Shown: positions 31,791 through 41,520, counted from the stretch's first letter. The stretch: 64,000 nucleotides of DNA from Microbacterium lushaniae (GCF_008727775.1 NZ_CP044232.1:310001-374000), one strand, 5' to 3'. Notes: a model not told the origin generated them from the sequence alone. Translations and numbers: made by a program.

Positions 31791-33218
31791 ATGGAGATCC
31801 TCGCCGACACCCTCCGCCACGTCGAGCAGCAGCTCGGCGAGGCCCTCGGTGCGGCGTTCCGAACCGACGAGCTGCGCGGGCTGGACGAAGGCTCGGTGAT
31901 GTCGCTCCTGGCCGCCGCGGCGGGCGTCGTGCACCAGGCTGAGGCGCTGCTGGTGGCGACGGTCGCCGAGGTGCAGGAGCGGACGGATGTCGCCCCCTTC
32001 GCCGAGCGACCGACGACGCGGCACGGGTGCCGGTCGATGAAAGAGCTCGTGCAGCGGACGACGCAGGCGTCCGGACGCACCGTCGCCGACGTGCTGCGCG
32101 CGGCGTGCGCGATCCGCCGCCCCGTGTCGCCGTCGACGGGAGAAGTCCTCCCCGCGGAGTATCCCGCGATGCGGGAGGCAGCCGCAGCCGGCCTCGGGCT
32201 GGATGCCCTCGCGGCGGTCGTGGGCACGCTGGATGCCGCCCTGTGCACGCCCGGCGCCCGGGCGGCCGCCGATCTCGAGCTGGCCGCATCCGCACGCGGT
32301 CTCGGTGCGGGCGGTGGCCCCGCACCGAGTGCCGACGAGCTGCGGCTGCAGGCGCAGGTGTGGGCGATGTACCTGGACCAAGACGGCGCCGAGCCGCGCG
32401 AGTCGCGCGCGATGCGCAAGCGCGCCCTCACGGTGGGGGTGTGCCGCGACGGCATCGTGCCGGTCCGCGGGAACCTGCTGCCCGAAGTGGCCGCGCAGCT
32501 GCAGCGGCTGTTCGACAGCATCCTGAACCCCAAGGGCGACGGCCCCGATAGCCCGCTGGGGCCGCGCTTCGTGGACGATCCGCCGGACGCTCCGAGCGGA
32601 GATTCGGCCGACCTGCGCTCGCGGGTCATGAAGCAGCACGACGCCCTCGCGACGATCCTCACCGTCGCCGCGCGCTCGGGTGCCCTGCCGACCATCGGCG
32701 GCGCCGCGCCCACGCTCGTGGTCTCCGCCGACGCGGGCGACGTCGGCTCGGGCCGAGGGCAGGCCCACCTCGACGGATGCGACGAGCCGGTCTCGCTCGC
32801 AGTCGCTCGGCAGGTGGCGTGCACCGGGGCCGTGCAGCGGGTCACGACCGACGCCACGGGGCGCATCCTGGCGATCGACATCACCGATCGGGTGTTCGCG
32901 GCACACCAGCGCAAGGCCATCTCCCTGCGAGACGGCGGATGCATCATCCCCGGCTGTCACGTCGCGGCCTCGTGGTGCGAGATCCACCATGTCGTGGAGC
33001 ACGTGGCGGGCGGCCCGACACACACCGACAACGGAGTGCTGCTGTGCTGGTACCACCACCGCACGCTGGACTCGAGCGGGTGGCACGTGCGGATGCGCGA
33101 CGGCGTCCCCGAAGTGCGCGGTCCGTCCTGGTGGGACATCTCCCTGCGATGGCGTCCGATCACGAAATCGCCCGTGCGCCTGCTTCATACACTGCGTGCG
33201 CGCAGCCCCGGTGGCTGA
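31791..33218 (+). CDS. DUF222/13E12-type HNH endonuclease domain protein
   Basis: 475 residues. The N-terminal and middle parts are the DUF222 region; the C-terminal HNH domain reads CIIPGCHVAASWCEIHHVVE, then TDNGVLLCWYHHR, with all metal and catalytic positions. This family is multi-copy in actinobacteria and of unclear role. Upstream, TGTCGGTGG followed by CAGAAT, 7 nt before the chosen ATG, suggests a leaderless promoter. In-frame ATGs at 31782 and 31761 are alternatives. Confidence 0.87.
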   Translation: MEILADTLRHVEQQLGEALGAAFRTDELRGLDEGSVMSLLAAAAGVVHQAEALLVATVAEVQERTDVAPFAERPTTRHGCRSMKELVQRTTQASGRTVADVLRAACAIRRPVSPSTGEVLPAEYPAMREAAAAGLGLDALAAVVGTLDAALCTPGARAAADLELAASARGLGAGGGPAPSADELRLQAQVWAMYLDQDGAEPRESRAMRKRALTVGVCRDGIVPVRGNLLPEVAAQLQRLFDSILNPKGDGPDSPLGPRFVDDPPDAPSGDSADLRSRVMKQHDALATILTVAARSGALPTIGGAAPTLVVSADAGDVGSGRGQAHLDGCDEPVSLAVARQVACTGAVQRVTTDATGRILAIDITDRVFAAHQRKAISLRDGGCIIPGCHVAASWCEIHHVVEHVAGGPTHTDNGVLLCWYHHRTLDSSGWHVRMRDGVPEVRGPSWWDISLRWRPITKSPVRLLHTLRARSPGG

Positions 33219-33308
33219 CGCGACCGGCACCTCACGTATTTCATAGCTTCTCCCTGAGCCAGATGCCAGTCCCCCGGTCAGTGGGATTCGAGTCCGTAAC
33301 CTTGCGGA

Positions 33309-35606
33309 ATGGCGCACGACGAGCTTCGGCCGGAGGACCTCTACACCGGCCCCATAGACCTGCCGGGAATGGCGACCTTGGATCACGAGGAGACCGATCC
33401 CGAGAAGATCGAGATCAGTTACGACGAGGCCCGCTATCCCGCGCGGCCGAGGCGGCTGCGTCCGCGCGACCAGTTCCGCGGTGGAAGTGTGCGCCGCATC
33501 AAGACCGACCCGCGCACCGCGAACGGCACCAACCCGTCGTACGTCGAATGGCTCGTGCGGCAGTCGATGCTCAAGGACGCGGATGTCCTCGCCCGCCAGC
33601 TCGCGGGACAGCCGGCGATGTGGCGCAACGCCTACGCGCGTCCCGATGCCCGGCGGGCCATCGCGACCAGCGACGTGTGGTTCACGGCCTACCCGATCTC
33701 GCTCATCACGCGGCCCGGGGAGTCGTTCCTGTCCGCGCTCGGCGACGAGGCGCTGTGGGCCGCCTTCGACCGGGTGGGCATCACCGCGGTCCACACCGGT
33801 CCGGTGAAACGAGCCGGCGGCATAGCCGGATGGCGCGAAACCCCGAGCGTCGACGGTCACTTCGACCGCATCAGCACGGAGATCGACCCCGCGTTCGGCA
33901 CCGAGGAGCAGTTCCGCGCGCTGTGCGACGTCGCCGACACCCACGGCGGCAGCGTGATCGATGACATCGTGCCCGGGCACACCGGCAAGGGTGCCGACTT
34001 CCGCCTCGCCGAGATGGGGTTCAAGGACTACCCGGGCATCTACCACATGGTCGAGATCCTGCCGGAGGACTGGGGACTGCTCCCTGACGTGCCCGACGGG
34101 GTCGACAGCGTGAACCTCGATCCCGCGACCGAGAAGGAGCTCGAGGGGCGCGGATACATCATCGGCGCCCTTCAGCGCGTCATCTTCTACACCCCCGGCG
34201 TGAAGGAGACGAACTGGAGCGCGACGGCTCCCGTGATCGGCCCCGACGGCATCACGCGTCGCTGGGTGTATCTGCACTACTTCAAGCAGGGGCAGCCCTC
34301 GATCAACTGGCTCGACCCGACCTTCGCGGGGATGCGTCTGGTCATCGGGGATGCCCTGCACTCGCTCGGCGAGCTCGGCACGAGCGCCCTGCGCCTGGAC
34401 GCCAACGGCTTCCTCGGCGTGGAGAAGAGCGCGGAGGGCCTCCCGGCCTGGTCGGAGGGGCATCCGCTCTCCCACGCGGCCAACCACATCATCGCCGGGA
34501 TGGTGCGCAAGGTCGGCGGCTTCACGTTCCAGGAGCTCAACCTCACCATCGAGGACATCCGTGACACCGGGGCCGTGGGGGCCGACCTCTCCTACGACTT
34601 CATCGGGCGCCCGGGCTACCACCACGCCCTCGCGACGGGACAGACCGAGTTCCTCCGGCTCGCGTTGACGACCTCGATCGAGCTCGGCGTCCAGCCCGTC
34701 CAGCTCGTGCACGGGATGCAGAACCATGACGAGCTCACGTACGAGCTCGTGCACTGGGCGACGCGGCACGGCGACGATCTCTACCGCTTCCGCGGAAGTG
34801 AGATCACGGGCAGCCAGCTCGCCGAAGTCGTGCGCGCCGAGCTCACCGAGGGGCTCACCGGGGCGGCCGACTACAACCGCGTCTTCACGCAGAACGGCAT
34901 CGCCTGCACGACGACGTCGCTCATCGCGGCGACGCGCGGGATCGCACGGCTCGACGACATCGCCGAAGCCGACATCCCCGTCATCCGCGATGCGCACCTC
35001 CTGCTCTGCGCGTACAACGCGTGGCAGCCCGGCATTTTCGCGCTCTCCGGCTGGGATCTCGTCGGCATGCTCACCGTCCCGTCGAACGAGGTCGCCGACC
35101 TGATCGCCGCCGGCGACACACGGTGGATCGAGCGTGGGGCGCACGATCTGCTCGACGTGGATCCGACCGCGACGCGCTCGGCGGCGGGCATGCCGCGCGG
35201 GCGCGCGCTGTACGGTCCGCTGCCGGCGCAGCTGGAAGACCCGGAGTCGTTCGCTTCGCGTCTGGCGCGCATCATCGATCTGCGCCGGGAGTACGGCATC
35301 GCGACCGCCTCGCAGGTCGACATCCCCGAGGTCGCCCACCCCGGCATGCTCGTGCTCGTGCACCGTCTCGACGACGGCGACCCGGAGGCGGATGCTCGCA
35401 TGCAGGTGACCGTGCTCAACTTCTCGGCCGAGCCGACCGAGGGCACCGTGCGTTCGGAGCAGTTGGTGCCGCACAGCGAGGTCGTGGATGCTGCCTCGGG
35501 CGAGACGGTCGGGCGCGTCGACGACCTGCAGAGCTTCGCCGTCTCCTTGCCGGCGTACGGAGCGCTCTTCCTCGTCCTCGAGCCGGTGGAGCCGTCGGCG
35601 GAGTGA
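33309..35606 (+). CDS. GH13 protein, trehalose synthase/maltosyltransferase-like
   Basis: 765 residues, longer than classical TreS (about 600). Catalytic features are [14 protein letters not shown] (nucleophile Asp), FTFQELNL (acid/base Glu) and [15 protein letters not shown] (transition-state Asp). Extra sequence sits at the N terminus (about 100 residues before the barrel). It is convergent with a maltokinase gene, the stops being 2 bp apart; TreS and maltokinase cooperate in making maltose 1-phosphate from trehalose. A TAACCT box 7 nt before the ATG suggests a leaderless mRNA. Substrate specificity is inferred. Confidence 0.8.
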   Translation: MAHDELRPEDLYTGPIDLPGMATLDHEETDPEKIEISYDEARYPARPRRLRPRDQFRGGSVRRIKTDPRTANGTNPSYVEWLVRQSMLKDADVLARQLAGQPAMWRNAYARPDARRAIATSDVWFTAYPISLITRPGESFLSALGDEALWAAFDRVGITAVHTGPVKRAGGIAGWRETPSVDGHFDRISTEIDPAFGTEEQFRALCDVADTHGGSVIDDIVPGHTGKGADFRLAEMGFKDYPGIYHMVEILPEDWGLLPDVPDGVDSVNLDPATEKELEGRGYIIGALQRVIFYTPGVKETNWSATAPVIGPDGITRRWVYLHYFKQGQPSINWLDPTFAGMRLVIGDALHSLGELGTSALRLDANGFLGVEKSAEGLPAWSEGHPLSHAANHIIAGMVRKVGGFTFQELNLTIEDIRDTGAVGADLSYDFIGRPGYHHALATGQTEFLRLALTTSIELGVQPVQLVHGMQNHDELTYELVHWATRHGDDLYRFRGSEITGSQLAEVVRAELTEGLTGAADYNRVFTQNGIACTTTSLIAATRGIARLDDIAEADIPVIRDAHLLLCAYNAWQPGIFALSGWDLVGMLTVPSNEVADLIAAGDTRWIERGAHDLLDVDPTATRSAAGMPRGRALYGPLPAQLEDPESFASRLARIIDLRREYGIATASQVDIPEVAHPGMLVLVHRLDDGDPEADARMQVTVLNFSAEPTEGTVRSEQLVPHSEVVDAASGETVGRVDDLQSFAVSLPAYGALFLVLEPVEPSAE

Positions 35607-35607
35607 C

Positions 35608-36870
35608 TCAGCCGAGCAGCGCCTCAGGGGCGAGGGCGGCGTCGATGCCCGCGAGGGGCACGGGCAGCCAGTCGGGGCGGTTGCGCGCCTCGTAGGTCGA
35701 CTCGTAGACCGCCTTGTCGAGCACGAGCGCCCGCAGCAGCACGGAGTCGAGCGCGACCGCGCCGGCAGCACCGGCGTATGCGTCCAGGAACGCCGCGCGG
35801 CACGCCGCCGCCCATTCGCCGGCATCGGGTGCGCCGCCCACCGCGCCGGCGTAGTCGAACGACCGCAGCATCCCGGCGACATCGCGAGGCGGCAGGTCGG
35901 GAATCGCGCGCTCCTCCATCGGGCGGAGGGGCTCGCCCTCGAAATCGACGATGCGCCAGCCGCCCTCGGGCACCGCGAGCACCTGCCCCAGATGCAGGTC
36001 TCCGTGGATGCGCTGCATCCGCGGCCACGGGCGATCGAGTGCGGCCCGGTAGACCGCGTCGATCGCGGCGAACCGGTCGGCGACGGCGGGCACTTCGGCC
36101 GCGGCGACCTCGAGCCTCCGCCGCCAGGCGGCCGCCGTGGCCATCACGTCGTCGGGCCCGGCATCGGCGGTCTCCAGTGCGGCGCCGAGAGCTCCGTGCA
36201 CCCCGGCGACAGCGTTCCCGAGATCGCGCGCGGCCTCGGTGAAGTCCCGCTGATCCCGCGCCGCTTCCAGCGCGATCTCCCATCCGTCCCGCACGCCGCG
36301 GAGGAAGTCCTGCGCGAAGCCCAGGGTGCCGCGCGCGACGCCGGATTCCCGCCCGACATCGGGCCACTCGGCGTCGAGGCTCCCCAGGAACCGGGGCACG
36401 TGCGGTGACCCCGCGCTGCTCAGCACGCGCTGGACCGTGACGTCGGGGTTCTCGCCGTGATGGAGGGTGCGGAAGAGCTTCAGGATGATCGTCGGCTGCC
36501 CGTCCTCGTCGAACACGATGGAGGTGTTGGACTGCTCGCCCGTGAGCACCCGCGAACCGGTCACCCGGCTGACATCGACACCCATCTCGGCGAGGATTCC
36601 GATGGCGAAGGCCGGATGCCGCGGCGCATCGACGAGCGGGCCCTCGCCGTCCAGGACGATGACGGCGTCCGCGGGGGTGGGGGAGGCGACGGACGCGAGC
36701 GGGACGTGGTAGAGCGCCGGGAGTGACCCCGCGTCGTCCATGAGCAGGTACCGCGTGGCACCCCCCGGGGCAGGTTGGGCGTCGAGGATCCGGAACCGGG
36801 GTTCGTGGCTCTTGCCCGCGTACCATCGCTGCTGCGCCACCCAGGCGCTGAGGTCATCCGTGAACTGCAC
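35608..36870 (-). CDS. Maltokinase-like phosphotransferase
   Basis: 420 residues. The N-terminal cap has WVAQQRWYAGKS, typical of maltokinases; the kinase lobe has RIHGDLHLGQVL (catalytic loop Asp) and RIVDFEGEPLRPMEERA (metal-binding DFE). It phosphorylates maltose to maltose 1-phosphate, feeding the GlgE route to alpha-glucan. The start is a GTG placed right after GGTGGAG, an unusually tight spacing, directly next to the intergenic repeat at 36873. Confidence 0.87.
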   Translation of the reverse strand: MQFTDDLSAWVAQQRWYAGKSHEPRFRILDAQPAPGGATRYLLMDDAGSLPALYHVPLASVASPTPADAVIVLDGEGPLVDAPRHPAFAIGILAEMGVDVSRVTGSRVLTGEQSNTSIVFDEDGQPTIILKLFRTLHHGENPDVTVQRVLSSAGSPHVPRFLGSLDAEWPDVGRESGVARGTLGFAQDFLRGVRDGWEIALEAARDQRDFTEAARDLGNAVAGVHGALGAALETADAGPDDVMATAAAWRRRLEVAAAEVPAVADRFAAIDAVYRAALDRPWPRMQRIHGDLHLGQVLAVPEGGWRIVDFEGEPLRPMEERAIPDLPPRDVAGMLRSFDYAGAVGGAPDAGEWAAACRAAFLDAYAGAAGAVALDSVLLRALVLDKAVYESTYEARNRPDWLPVPLAGIDAALAPEALLG

Positions 36871-36872
36871 AC

Positions 36873-36943
36873 TCCACCATGACCCGGGGCGGGAACCGCG
36901 AGGAAGGGGTGGACGGGCGCGGGAGGCGCGTAGTACGTCGGGC
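36873..36943 (-). repeat. Intergenic repeat copy 1
   Basis: On the + strand it reads TCCACCATGACCCGGGGCGG at the left and GCGTAGTACG at the right. It aligns along most of its length with 41455-41520. Both copies lie immediately upstream of leftward genes (maltokinase and the SAP/Rho_N protein), suggesting a shared regulatory or mobile sequence. Confidence 0.7.
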
Positions 36944-37647
36944 TAACGGCGGGTCCCGATGTAGACCGTGTTCGAGGAGATTCCGCCGGTGAGACGGTTG
37001 TCGAACTCCACGACGTGGGCCGAGCAGTCGCTCAGAACCGAGGAGAGCGTGGTCAGGAAGTCGGCGTCGGGCGGGTCGTCCGACCACAGGGCGAAGACGC
37101 CCCGATCGGTGAGGTGCCGAGCGAGGGATTCGATTCCTGCCGAGGTGTAGAGGTCGGCGTGACTGGGATCGAGGGTGTGCCGCGGAGAGTGATCGACATC
37201 AAGCAGGATGACGTCATAGCGGGCGCCCTCGGGGGCGGGGTGGCGGCGCGCCACGGCGAAGAAGTCGTCGTGGACGAGGGTCACCCGGGGGTCTCTCACC
37301 AGCTGCGCCGACATCGGGAGCAGCTCCCGCTCATGCCAGCCGATCACCGCGGGGAGGGCGTCGATCACATCCAGCTTCCGCACGCGGCTGTCGTGCAGCG
37401 CCGTCGCGGCCGTGTAGCCGAGCCCGAGACCGCCCACGAGCACGTCGAGGTCAGTGCCTTCCGCGGCGGCGAGTCCCAGCGTCGCCAGCTGCTCCTCGGC
37501 GTGAGTGAACAGACTCGACATGAGGTATTCGTCCTTCAGCTTCACCTCGTAGATCAGCTCACCCGTGGCCGGGTCTGCGCGGCGGCGGAGGGTGAGCTCG
37601 CCCATCCGCGTCTCCTGCCAGTCGAGTTCCTCAAATCGGGCGATCAT
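36943..37647 (-). CDS. Spermidine-synthase-like methyltransferase-fold protein
   Basis: 234 residues with a Rossmann-like fold: DVLVGGLGLGYTAATALHDS (motif I), DVIDALPAVIGWHERELLP (motif post I) and YDVILLDVDHSPRH (motif II). The same pattern is seen in spermidine synthase and related SAM enzymes. A preceding AAAGGACGAG supports the ATG. The substrate is unknown. Confidence 0.75.
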   Translation of the reverse strand: MIARFEELDWQETRMGELTLRRRADPATGELIYEVKLKDEYLMSSLFTHAEEQLATLGLAAAEGTDLDVLVGGLGLGYTAATALHDSRVRKLDVIDALPAVIGWHERELLPMSAQLVRDPRVTLVHDDFFAVARRHPAPEGARYDVILLDVDHSPRHTLDPSHADLYTSAGIESLARHLTDRGVFALWSDDPPDADFLTTLSSVLSDCSAHVVEFDNRLTGGISSNTVYIGTRR

Positions 37648-37791
37648 GGCGTGCTCTCGTCCTTTCGCCTCGGGGTGATTCGCGTCGGACGGATGTCGCG
37701 CCGTCCCTTCATCCTTGCGGATCGAGCCGGTGGTCGCGGCCCCCCTGTGATCCGAAGACCTCAACGGGCACACTGTGACCGGGAGGTGGCC

Positions 37792-39060
37792 GTGTCCCGA
37801 TTCATGCTGACCGCGGTGCCGTTCACCGGTCACGTCGCGCCGCTGTGCGCCGTGGCGGCGGCGCTCGTCGCACGGGGGCACGAGGTGCGCTTCTACAGCG
37901 GGTCGGCTTTCCGAGGGCGGATCGAGGAGACCGGATCCACCTTCGTCCCGTGGAATGCCGCGCCGGACTTCGACGAGAACGACCTGGCATCGTCCTTTCC
38001 CCGACTGGTCGGCAAGAAGGGGGTGGGGCAGCTTCTCATCAACGTCGTCGATGTCTTCATCCGGACTGCCCCCGCCCAGGTCTCCGACTTGATGGCCGAG
38101 TGGGAACGTGTGCCCTGGGACGCGATCGTCGGCGACGAGGTGTCGGTCGGTGCCGTGTTCTTCGCGGAGAGGACGGGGTGCCCGCGGGGGACCTTCGCGG
38201 TGCTGCCCCTGAACATGGTGGGCCCGGGTGGCCCTCCCAGCGGGCTGGGCATCGCACCTGGCCGCAACGCCCTCACGAAGGCACGGGATGCGGCGCTCCG
38301 TGCCGCCGTGCCCCTCCTCTCGCGACCCCTGCGCGCGCCGCTCGCGGCGGCCCGGGCGGCGGTAGGACTTCCGCCATCGCCCCGGACCTTCGACCAGGTG
38401 GTCTTCTCACCCCGGCTCGTCGTGGCCAGCGGTTCGCCGCTCCTCGACTACGCGCGCGACGACCGGCCGGCCTCCGTCCACTTCGTGGGCGCCGTGCAAC
38501 AGCTCCCCACCCGGCCGCCGTCGCTCCCCGACTGGTGGGGCGAGCTCGACGACCGGACCGTGGTGCACGTCACGCAGGGAACGCAGAACATCGACCCCGA
38601 AGACCTGATCCGCCCCGCTCTCGAGGCACTGGGCAAGAGCGATGTCCTCGTCGTGGTCGCCACTGGCATGCCGGGCCGCGACGTCCTGCCGTTCGCAGTC
38701 CCCTCGAATGCCCGCGTCGCGGGATTCCTGCCCTACGCCGAACTCCTTCCCCGAGTCGACGTCGTCGTGACCAACGGCGGGTGGGGCGGTGTGCTTGCGG
38801 CGTTGAGCCACGGCATCCCACTCGTCATCGCGGGCGGCGACCTGGACAAGCCTGAGGTTGCTGCGCGGGTGGCGTGGGCCGGCGCCGGCGTCAACCTTCG
38901 GACAGGCACGCCCTCGGCCGCGGCGGTCGGCCGCGCCGTCGGTCGGATCAGAGAGGATCCGACGTTCCGGGATGCGGCGGCCCGCGTCGGCGCCGACCTC
39001 CGCGGCCGCGGCGGCGCGCCCCGTGCCGCCGAGCTGTTCGAGACGCTCCCGGCGGAGTGA
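37792..39060 (+). CDS. MGT-type glycosyltransferase (GT-B fold)
   Basis: 422 residues. The start SRFMLTAVPFTGHVAPLCAV is the acceptor-domain loop of macrolide/UDP-glucuronosyl-type GT1 enzymes. The C-terminal donor site reads VVVTNGGWGGVLAALSHGIP with the terminal acidic GGDLDKPEVA. GTG start after GGGAGGTGG. It probably glycosylates a small hydrophobic acceptor; no biosynthetic cluster surrounds it. Confidence 0.85.
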   Translation: MSRFMLTAVPFTGHVAPLCAVAAALVARGHEVRFYSGSAFRGRIEETGSTFVPWNAAPDFDENDLASSFPRLVGKKGVGQLLINVVDVFIRTAPAQVSDLMAEWERVPWDAIVGDEVSVGAVFFAERTGCPRGTFAVLPLNMVGPGGPPSGLGIAPGRNALTKARDAALRAAVPLLSRPLRAPLAAARAAVGLPPSPRTFDQVVFSPRLVVASGSPLLDYARDDRPASVHFVGAVQQLPTRPPSLPDWWGELDDRTVVHVTQGTQNIDPEDLIRPALEALGKSDVLVVVATGMPGRDVLPFAVPSNARVAGFLPYAELLPRVDVVVTNGGWGGVLAALSHGIPLVIAGGDLDKPEVAARVAWAGAGVNLRTGTPSAAAVGRAVGRIREDPTFRDAAARVGADLRGRGGAPRAAELFETLPAE

Positions 39061-39104
39061 AGCTCCCGGCGCGGCAGCGTCTCGTGCGTCGCCGCTGTCG
39101 CTCG

Positions 39105-39827
39105 TTACGCGGAGGCGCCGCTGACTGCTCCCGCCGCGGTCTCGATGAGCTCTACGACTTCCGTCGGGTGGGTCAGCATCGCGAGATGCGGAGCCTCGAC
39201 CTCGACGACCTGCGTCCCCGCGCGCTCATACCCGAAACGCTCGACATCCGGGTTGATGGTCTTGTCGGCCGTCGCCAGGAGGCCCCAGCTCGGCTTCGTC
39301 TTCCACGCGGCGGCCGTGGCCTTCCCGGTCAGGGCGGCGTCGGCGAACGAGCGCTGGGATACGGCGAGCACTTCCGCCGTCCGGGGGTCGAGACCGGCGG
39401 CGAAAACCGGGAGGAACCACTCGGGATCCACGGACAGGTCCACCCCGTCTTCCCGCCCCGGAACCGGGTTGGGGAGGGTGAGGATGTGCGCCGGAAGGTC
39501 GGAATCGGGGTAGCGGGCACCCATGTCAGCCGCGCTCTCACCCTCGTCCGGGACGTAACCGGCGATGTAGACCAAGCCGACGACGTTCTCGGCGGCTCCG
39601 GCAACGGTGATCACCGCGCCACCGTAGGAATGACCGACGAGGACGACGGGACCGTCCACGGCCTCCACGACCAGGCGGACGCTCGCGGCATCGCCGGAGA
39701 GCGTCCGTAGGTGGTTCGGAGGAACCACCACTCGATAACCCCGATCGAGGAGTTCCCGAGTGACGGGGGTCCAGCTCCCCGCGTCGGCGAATGCTCCGTG
39801 GACCAGGACGATGGTGGGCTTGCTCAT
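39105..39827 (-). CDS. Alpha/beta hydrolase
   Basis: 240 residues: oxyanion loop LVHGAFADAGSW, nucleophile GHSYGGAVITVAG, and catalytic His in APHLAMLTHP. It shares layout and many identical stretches with the hydrolase at 23843 (for example VVLVGHSYGGAVIT). Divergent from a LysR regulator with a palindrome in the gap, so likely under its control. Confidence 0.87.
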   Translation of the reverse strand: MSKPTIVLVHGAFADAGSWTPVTRELLDRGYRVVVPPNHLRTLSGDAASVRLVVEAVDGPVVLVGHSYGGAVITVAGAAENVVGLVYIAGYVPDEGESAADMGARYPDSDLPAHILTLPNPVPGREDGVDLSVDPEWFLPVFAAGLDPRTAEVLAVSQRSFADAALTGKATAAAWKTKPSWGLLATADKTINPDVERFGYERAGTQVVEVEAPHLAMLTHPTEVVELIETAAGAVSGASA

Positions 39828-39918
39828 GATTGTCTCCGCATCAGTTGGCCGTTTCGGAGGATCGCCGGCGAGTTCCCCACTGTAGGAGTACGTTGACCTC
39901 GTCAGAAAGAGGTGAAGT

Positions 39919-39935
39919 TGCACAACAGCTGTGCA
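39919..39935 (+). promoter_or_regulatory. Palindrome in hydrolase/lysR intergenic region
   Basis: TGCACA-ACAGC-TGTGCA, a perfect 6-bp dyad with 5-bp spacer, lies 29 bp before the LysR start within the 137-bp divergent gap. A further TGCAC sits at 39940. It fits a LysR-type recognition site. Confidence 0.6.
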
Positions 39936-39964
39936 TATCTGCACGGACAGCCCGGGGGTCCACG

Positions 39965-40885
39965 ATGGGTCAGAGCGTCGACATCCGCAACGTGCGGGCG
40001 GACGATCTCCGCTACCTCGCCGCCGTCGCAGACACGGGACGCGTGATCGCTGCGGCACGGGTCCTCGGCGTGGATCACAGCACGGTTTCCCGCCGCCTCC
40101 GCGCGCTGGAGGCCGCCCTGGGCGCGCGGCTGATCAGTCGTGGTCATGACGGCTGGGTGTTGACGGGGGAGGGCCGGATCGTCGCGGAGCAGGCGCGGAC
40201 GATTCAGCAGGCCGTCGAGAAGGCAGTGCAGTTCGCGGCCAGAGTCGCGCCCGCGAACATCACGGGAACGGTTCGAGTGACCGCGGCCGATGGGTTCGGC
40301 ACGCGTTTCGTCACTCCCGCTCTCACGAGGCTCCGAGCCCGACATCCCGGCCTCACCGTCGAACTGCTCACCGGGGCTCAGCATCTGAGCGGGCGCCAGA
40401 CGAACTTCGATATCGCGCTCCTCATCGGCGAACCGCCCAAGAATCGCCTGTTCCTGGAGAATCTGTGCGCGTATGACTCCGCCTTCTACGCAACGGGCTC
40501 GTACCTGGAAGAGCATGGCGACCCCGGGTCGGCTGAAGAGTTGAAGCACCACCCGCTCATCTATCTGGTCGATTCGCTGGAGCGCGTGCGGGAGCTCGAC
40601 CTCAGCGCCTTCGCGCCGGGGGCGACGGTGGGGTTCGCGTCGACCAACATCTTCGCCCTGCTCGAAGCCACACGGCAGGGCGGCGGTATCGGACTCCTCC
40701 CCAGGTTCATCGCAGAGACCACACGTGAGCTCCGGCGGATCGCAGCCCCGATCACCCCTGCCAGAGTCGACGTGTCGCTCGCGATTCGCCAGGAGGCGAG
40801 GGAGCGACGGGATGTTCAGGCCGTCCGTCTGGCTCTGCACCAGGAAGTCGCCGGCCGCCAAGACGAACTGGTGTGGCCGGTCTAG
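39965..40885 (+). CDS. LysR-family transcriptional regulator
   Basis: 306 residues. The N-terminal winged HTH reads YLAAVADTGRVIAAARVLGV then DHSTVSRRLRALEAALGARL. The C-terminal periplasmic-binding-like effector domain begins at ITGTVRVTAADGFGTRFV. It is the probable regulator of the divergent hydrolase gene. Confidence 0.9.
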   Translation: MGQSVDIRNVRADDLRYLAAVADTGRVIAAARVLGVDHSTVSRRLRALEAALGARLISRGHDGWVLTGEGRIVAEQARTIQQAVEKAVQFAARVAPANITGTVRVTAADGFGTRFVTPALTRLRARHPGLTVELLTGAQHLSGRQTNFDIALLIGEPPKNRLFLENLCAYDSAFYATGSYLEEHGDPGSAEELKHHPLIYLVDSLERVRELDLSAFAPGATVGFASTNIFALLEATRQGGGIGLLPRFIAETTRELRRIAAPITPARVDVSLAIRQEARERRDVQAVRLALHQEVAGRQDELVWPV

Positions 40886-40922
40886 CCTCCGGCCGGCCGG
40901 CAGATCCTCGAGGGGCGGCCGC

Positions 40923-41405
40923 TCAGGACGACAGCAGATCGATCAGCTGGGCCTTCGTGAAGCGAGAGAAGCCGCGGTGGCCTGCGGCTCGCGCCCGCTC
41001 GCGCAGTTCCACGACCGTCAGCGACTGCAGGTCGGTCGTCGGCAGGGTGGCGCGCAGGGCTTCGTCCAGGAGGGCGGCGGGGGCCGCGGATTCGGCGACC
41101 GTGGATTCTGCGACCGCGGATTCGGCGACAGGGGATTCCGCGGCGCTCCTGGCCTCAGCCTTGGCCGCGGCCTTCTGAACGCGGGCGGTGGCGGCGACCG
41201 CCTTCTTCTGGACCTTTCGGGGGTGGCGCGCGATCTTCTTCTTCGACGCCTGCGACGCCTTCTTCGCTTCGTCCGCCAGCGCCCGCAGCTTCTTCGCGAC
41301 CTTCTTCGGCAGGGTCTTGCTCAGACGCTTGGCGTCCTTGGCGGCTGCGGCTGCGGCATCCAGCGCCTCGCCGGCGGCCTTCGCCGCTTTGCTGTTCTCG
41401 GCCAT
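40923..41405 (-). CDS. Lysine/alanine-rich protein with C-terminal SAP/Rho_N domain
   Basis: 160 residues. Residues 1-90 are a Lys/Ala-rich helical stretch (VAKKLRALADEAKKASQASK) like histone H1 tails. Then comes a repeated acidic linker (four AES-type units, AESPVAESAVAESTVAES). The last 37 residues form a SAP/Rho_N-type domain (LTVVELRERARAAGHRGFSR). Likely binds DNA or RNA. GGACTGAGGAGG gives a strong ribosome-binding site, and a copy of the intergenic repeat lies 50 bp upstream. Confidence 0.8.
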   Translation of the reverse strand: MAENSKAAKAAGEALDAAAAAAKDAKRLSKTLPKKVAKKLRALADEAKKASQASKKKIARHPRKVQKKAVAATARVQKAAAKAEARSAAESPVAESAVAESTVAESAAPAALLDEALRATLPTTDLQSLTVVELRERARAAGHRGFSRFTKAQLIDLLSS

Positions 41406-41454
41406 GGGAACCTCCTCAGTCCTCGGATGCGGACGTGACGCGTCCGCACCCGTC

Positions 41455-41520
41455 TCCACCATGACCCGGGCGGGACCCGGGACGGAAGGGATGGACGCGC
41501 GCGGGACCGACGTAGTACTG
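41455..41520 (-). repeat. Intergenic repeat copy 2
   Basis: On the + strand TCCACCATGACCCGGGCGGG at the left, GGAAGGGATGGACG in the middle and CGACGTAGTAC at the right; it is the counterpart of 36873-36943. Translated frames differ between the copies while the DNA is conserved, which argues for a DNA- or RNA-level function rather than a peptide. Confidence 0.7.

Noticed and set aside
31746..35882. Very long leftward open frame (over 1,300 codons)
   Set aside because: It lies antisense to the HNH and TreS-like genes, whose motifs and codon bias are clear; its own translation is Arg/Ala/Gly-rich and low in complexity, the usual GC-rich artefact.
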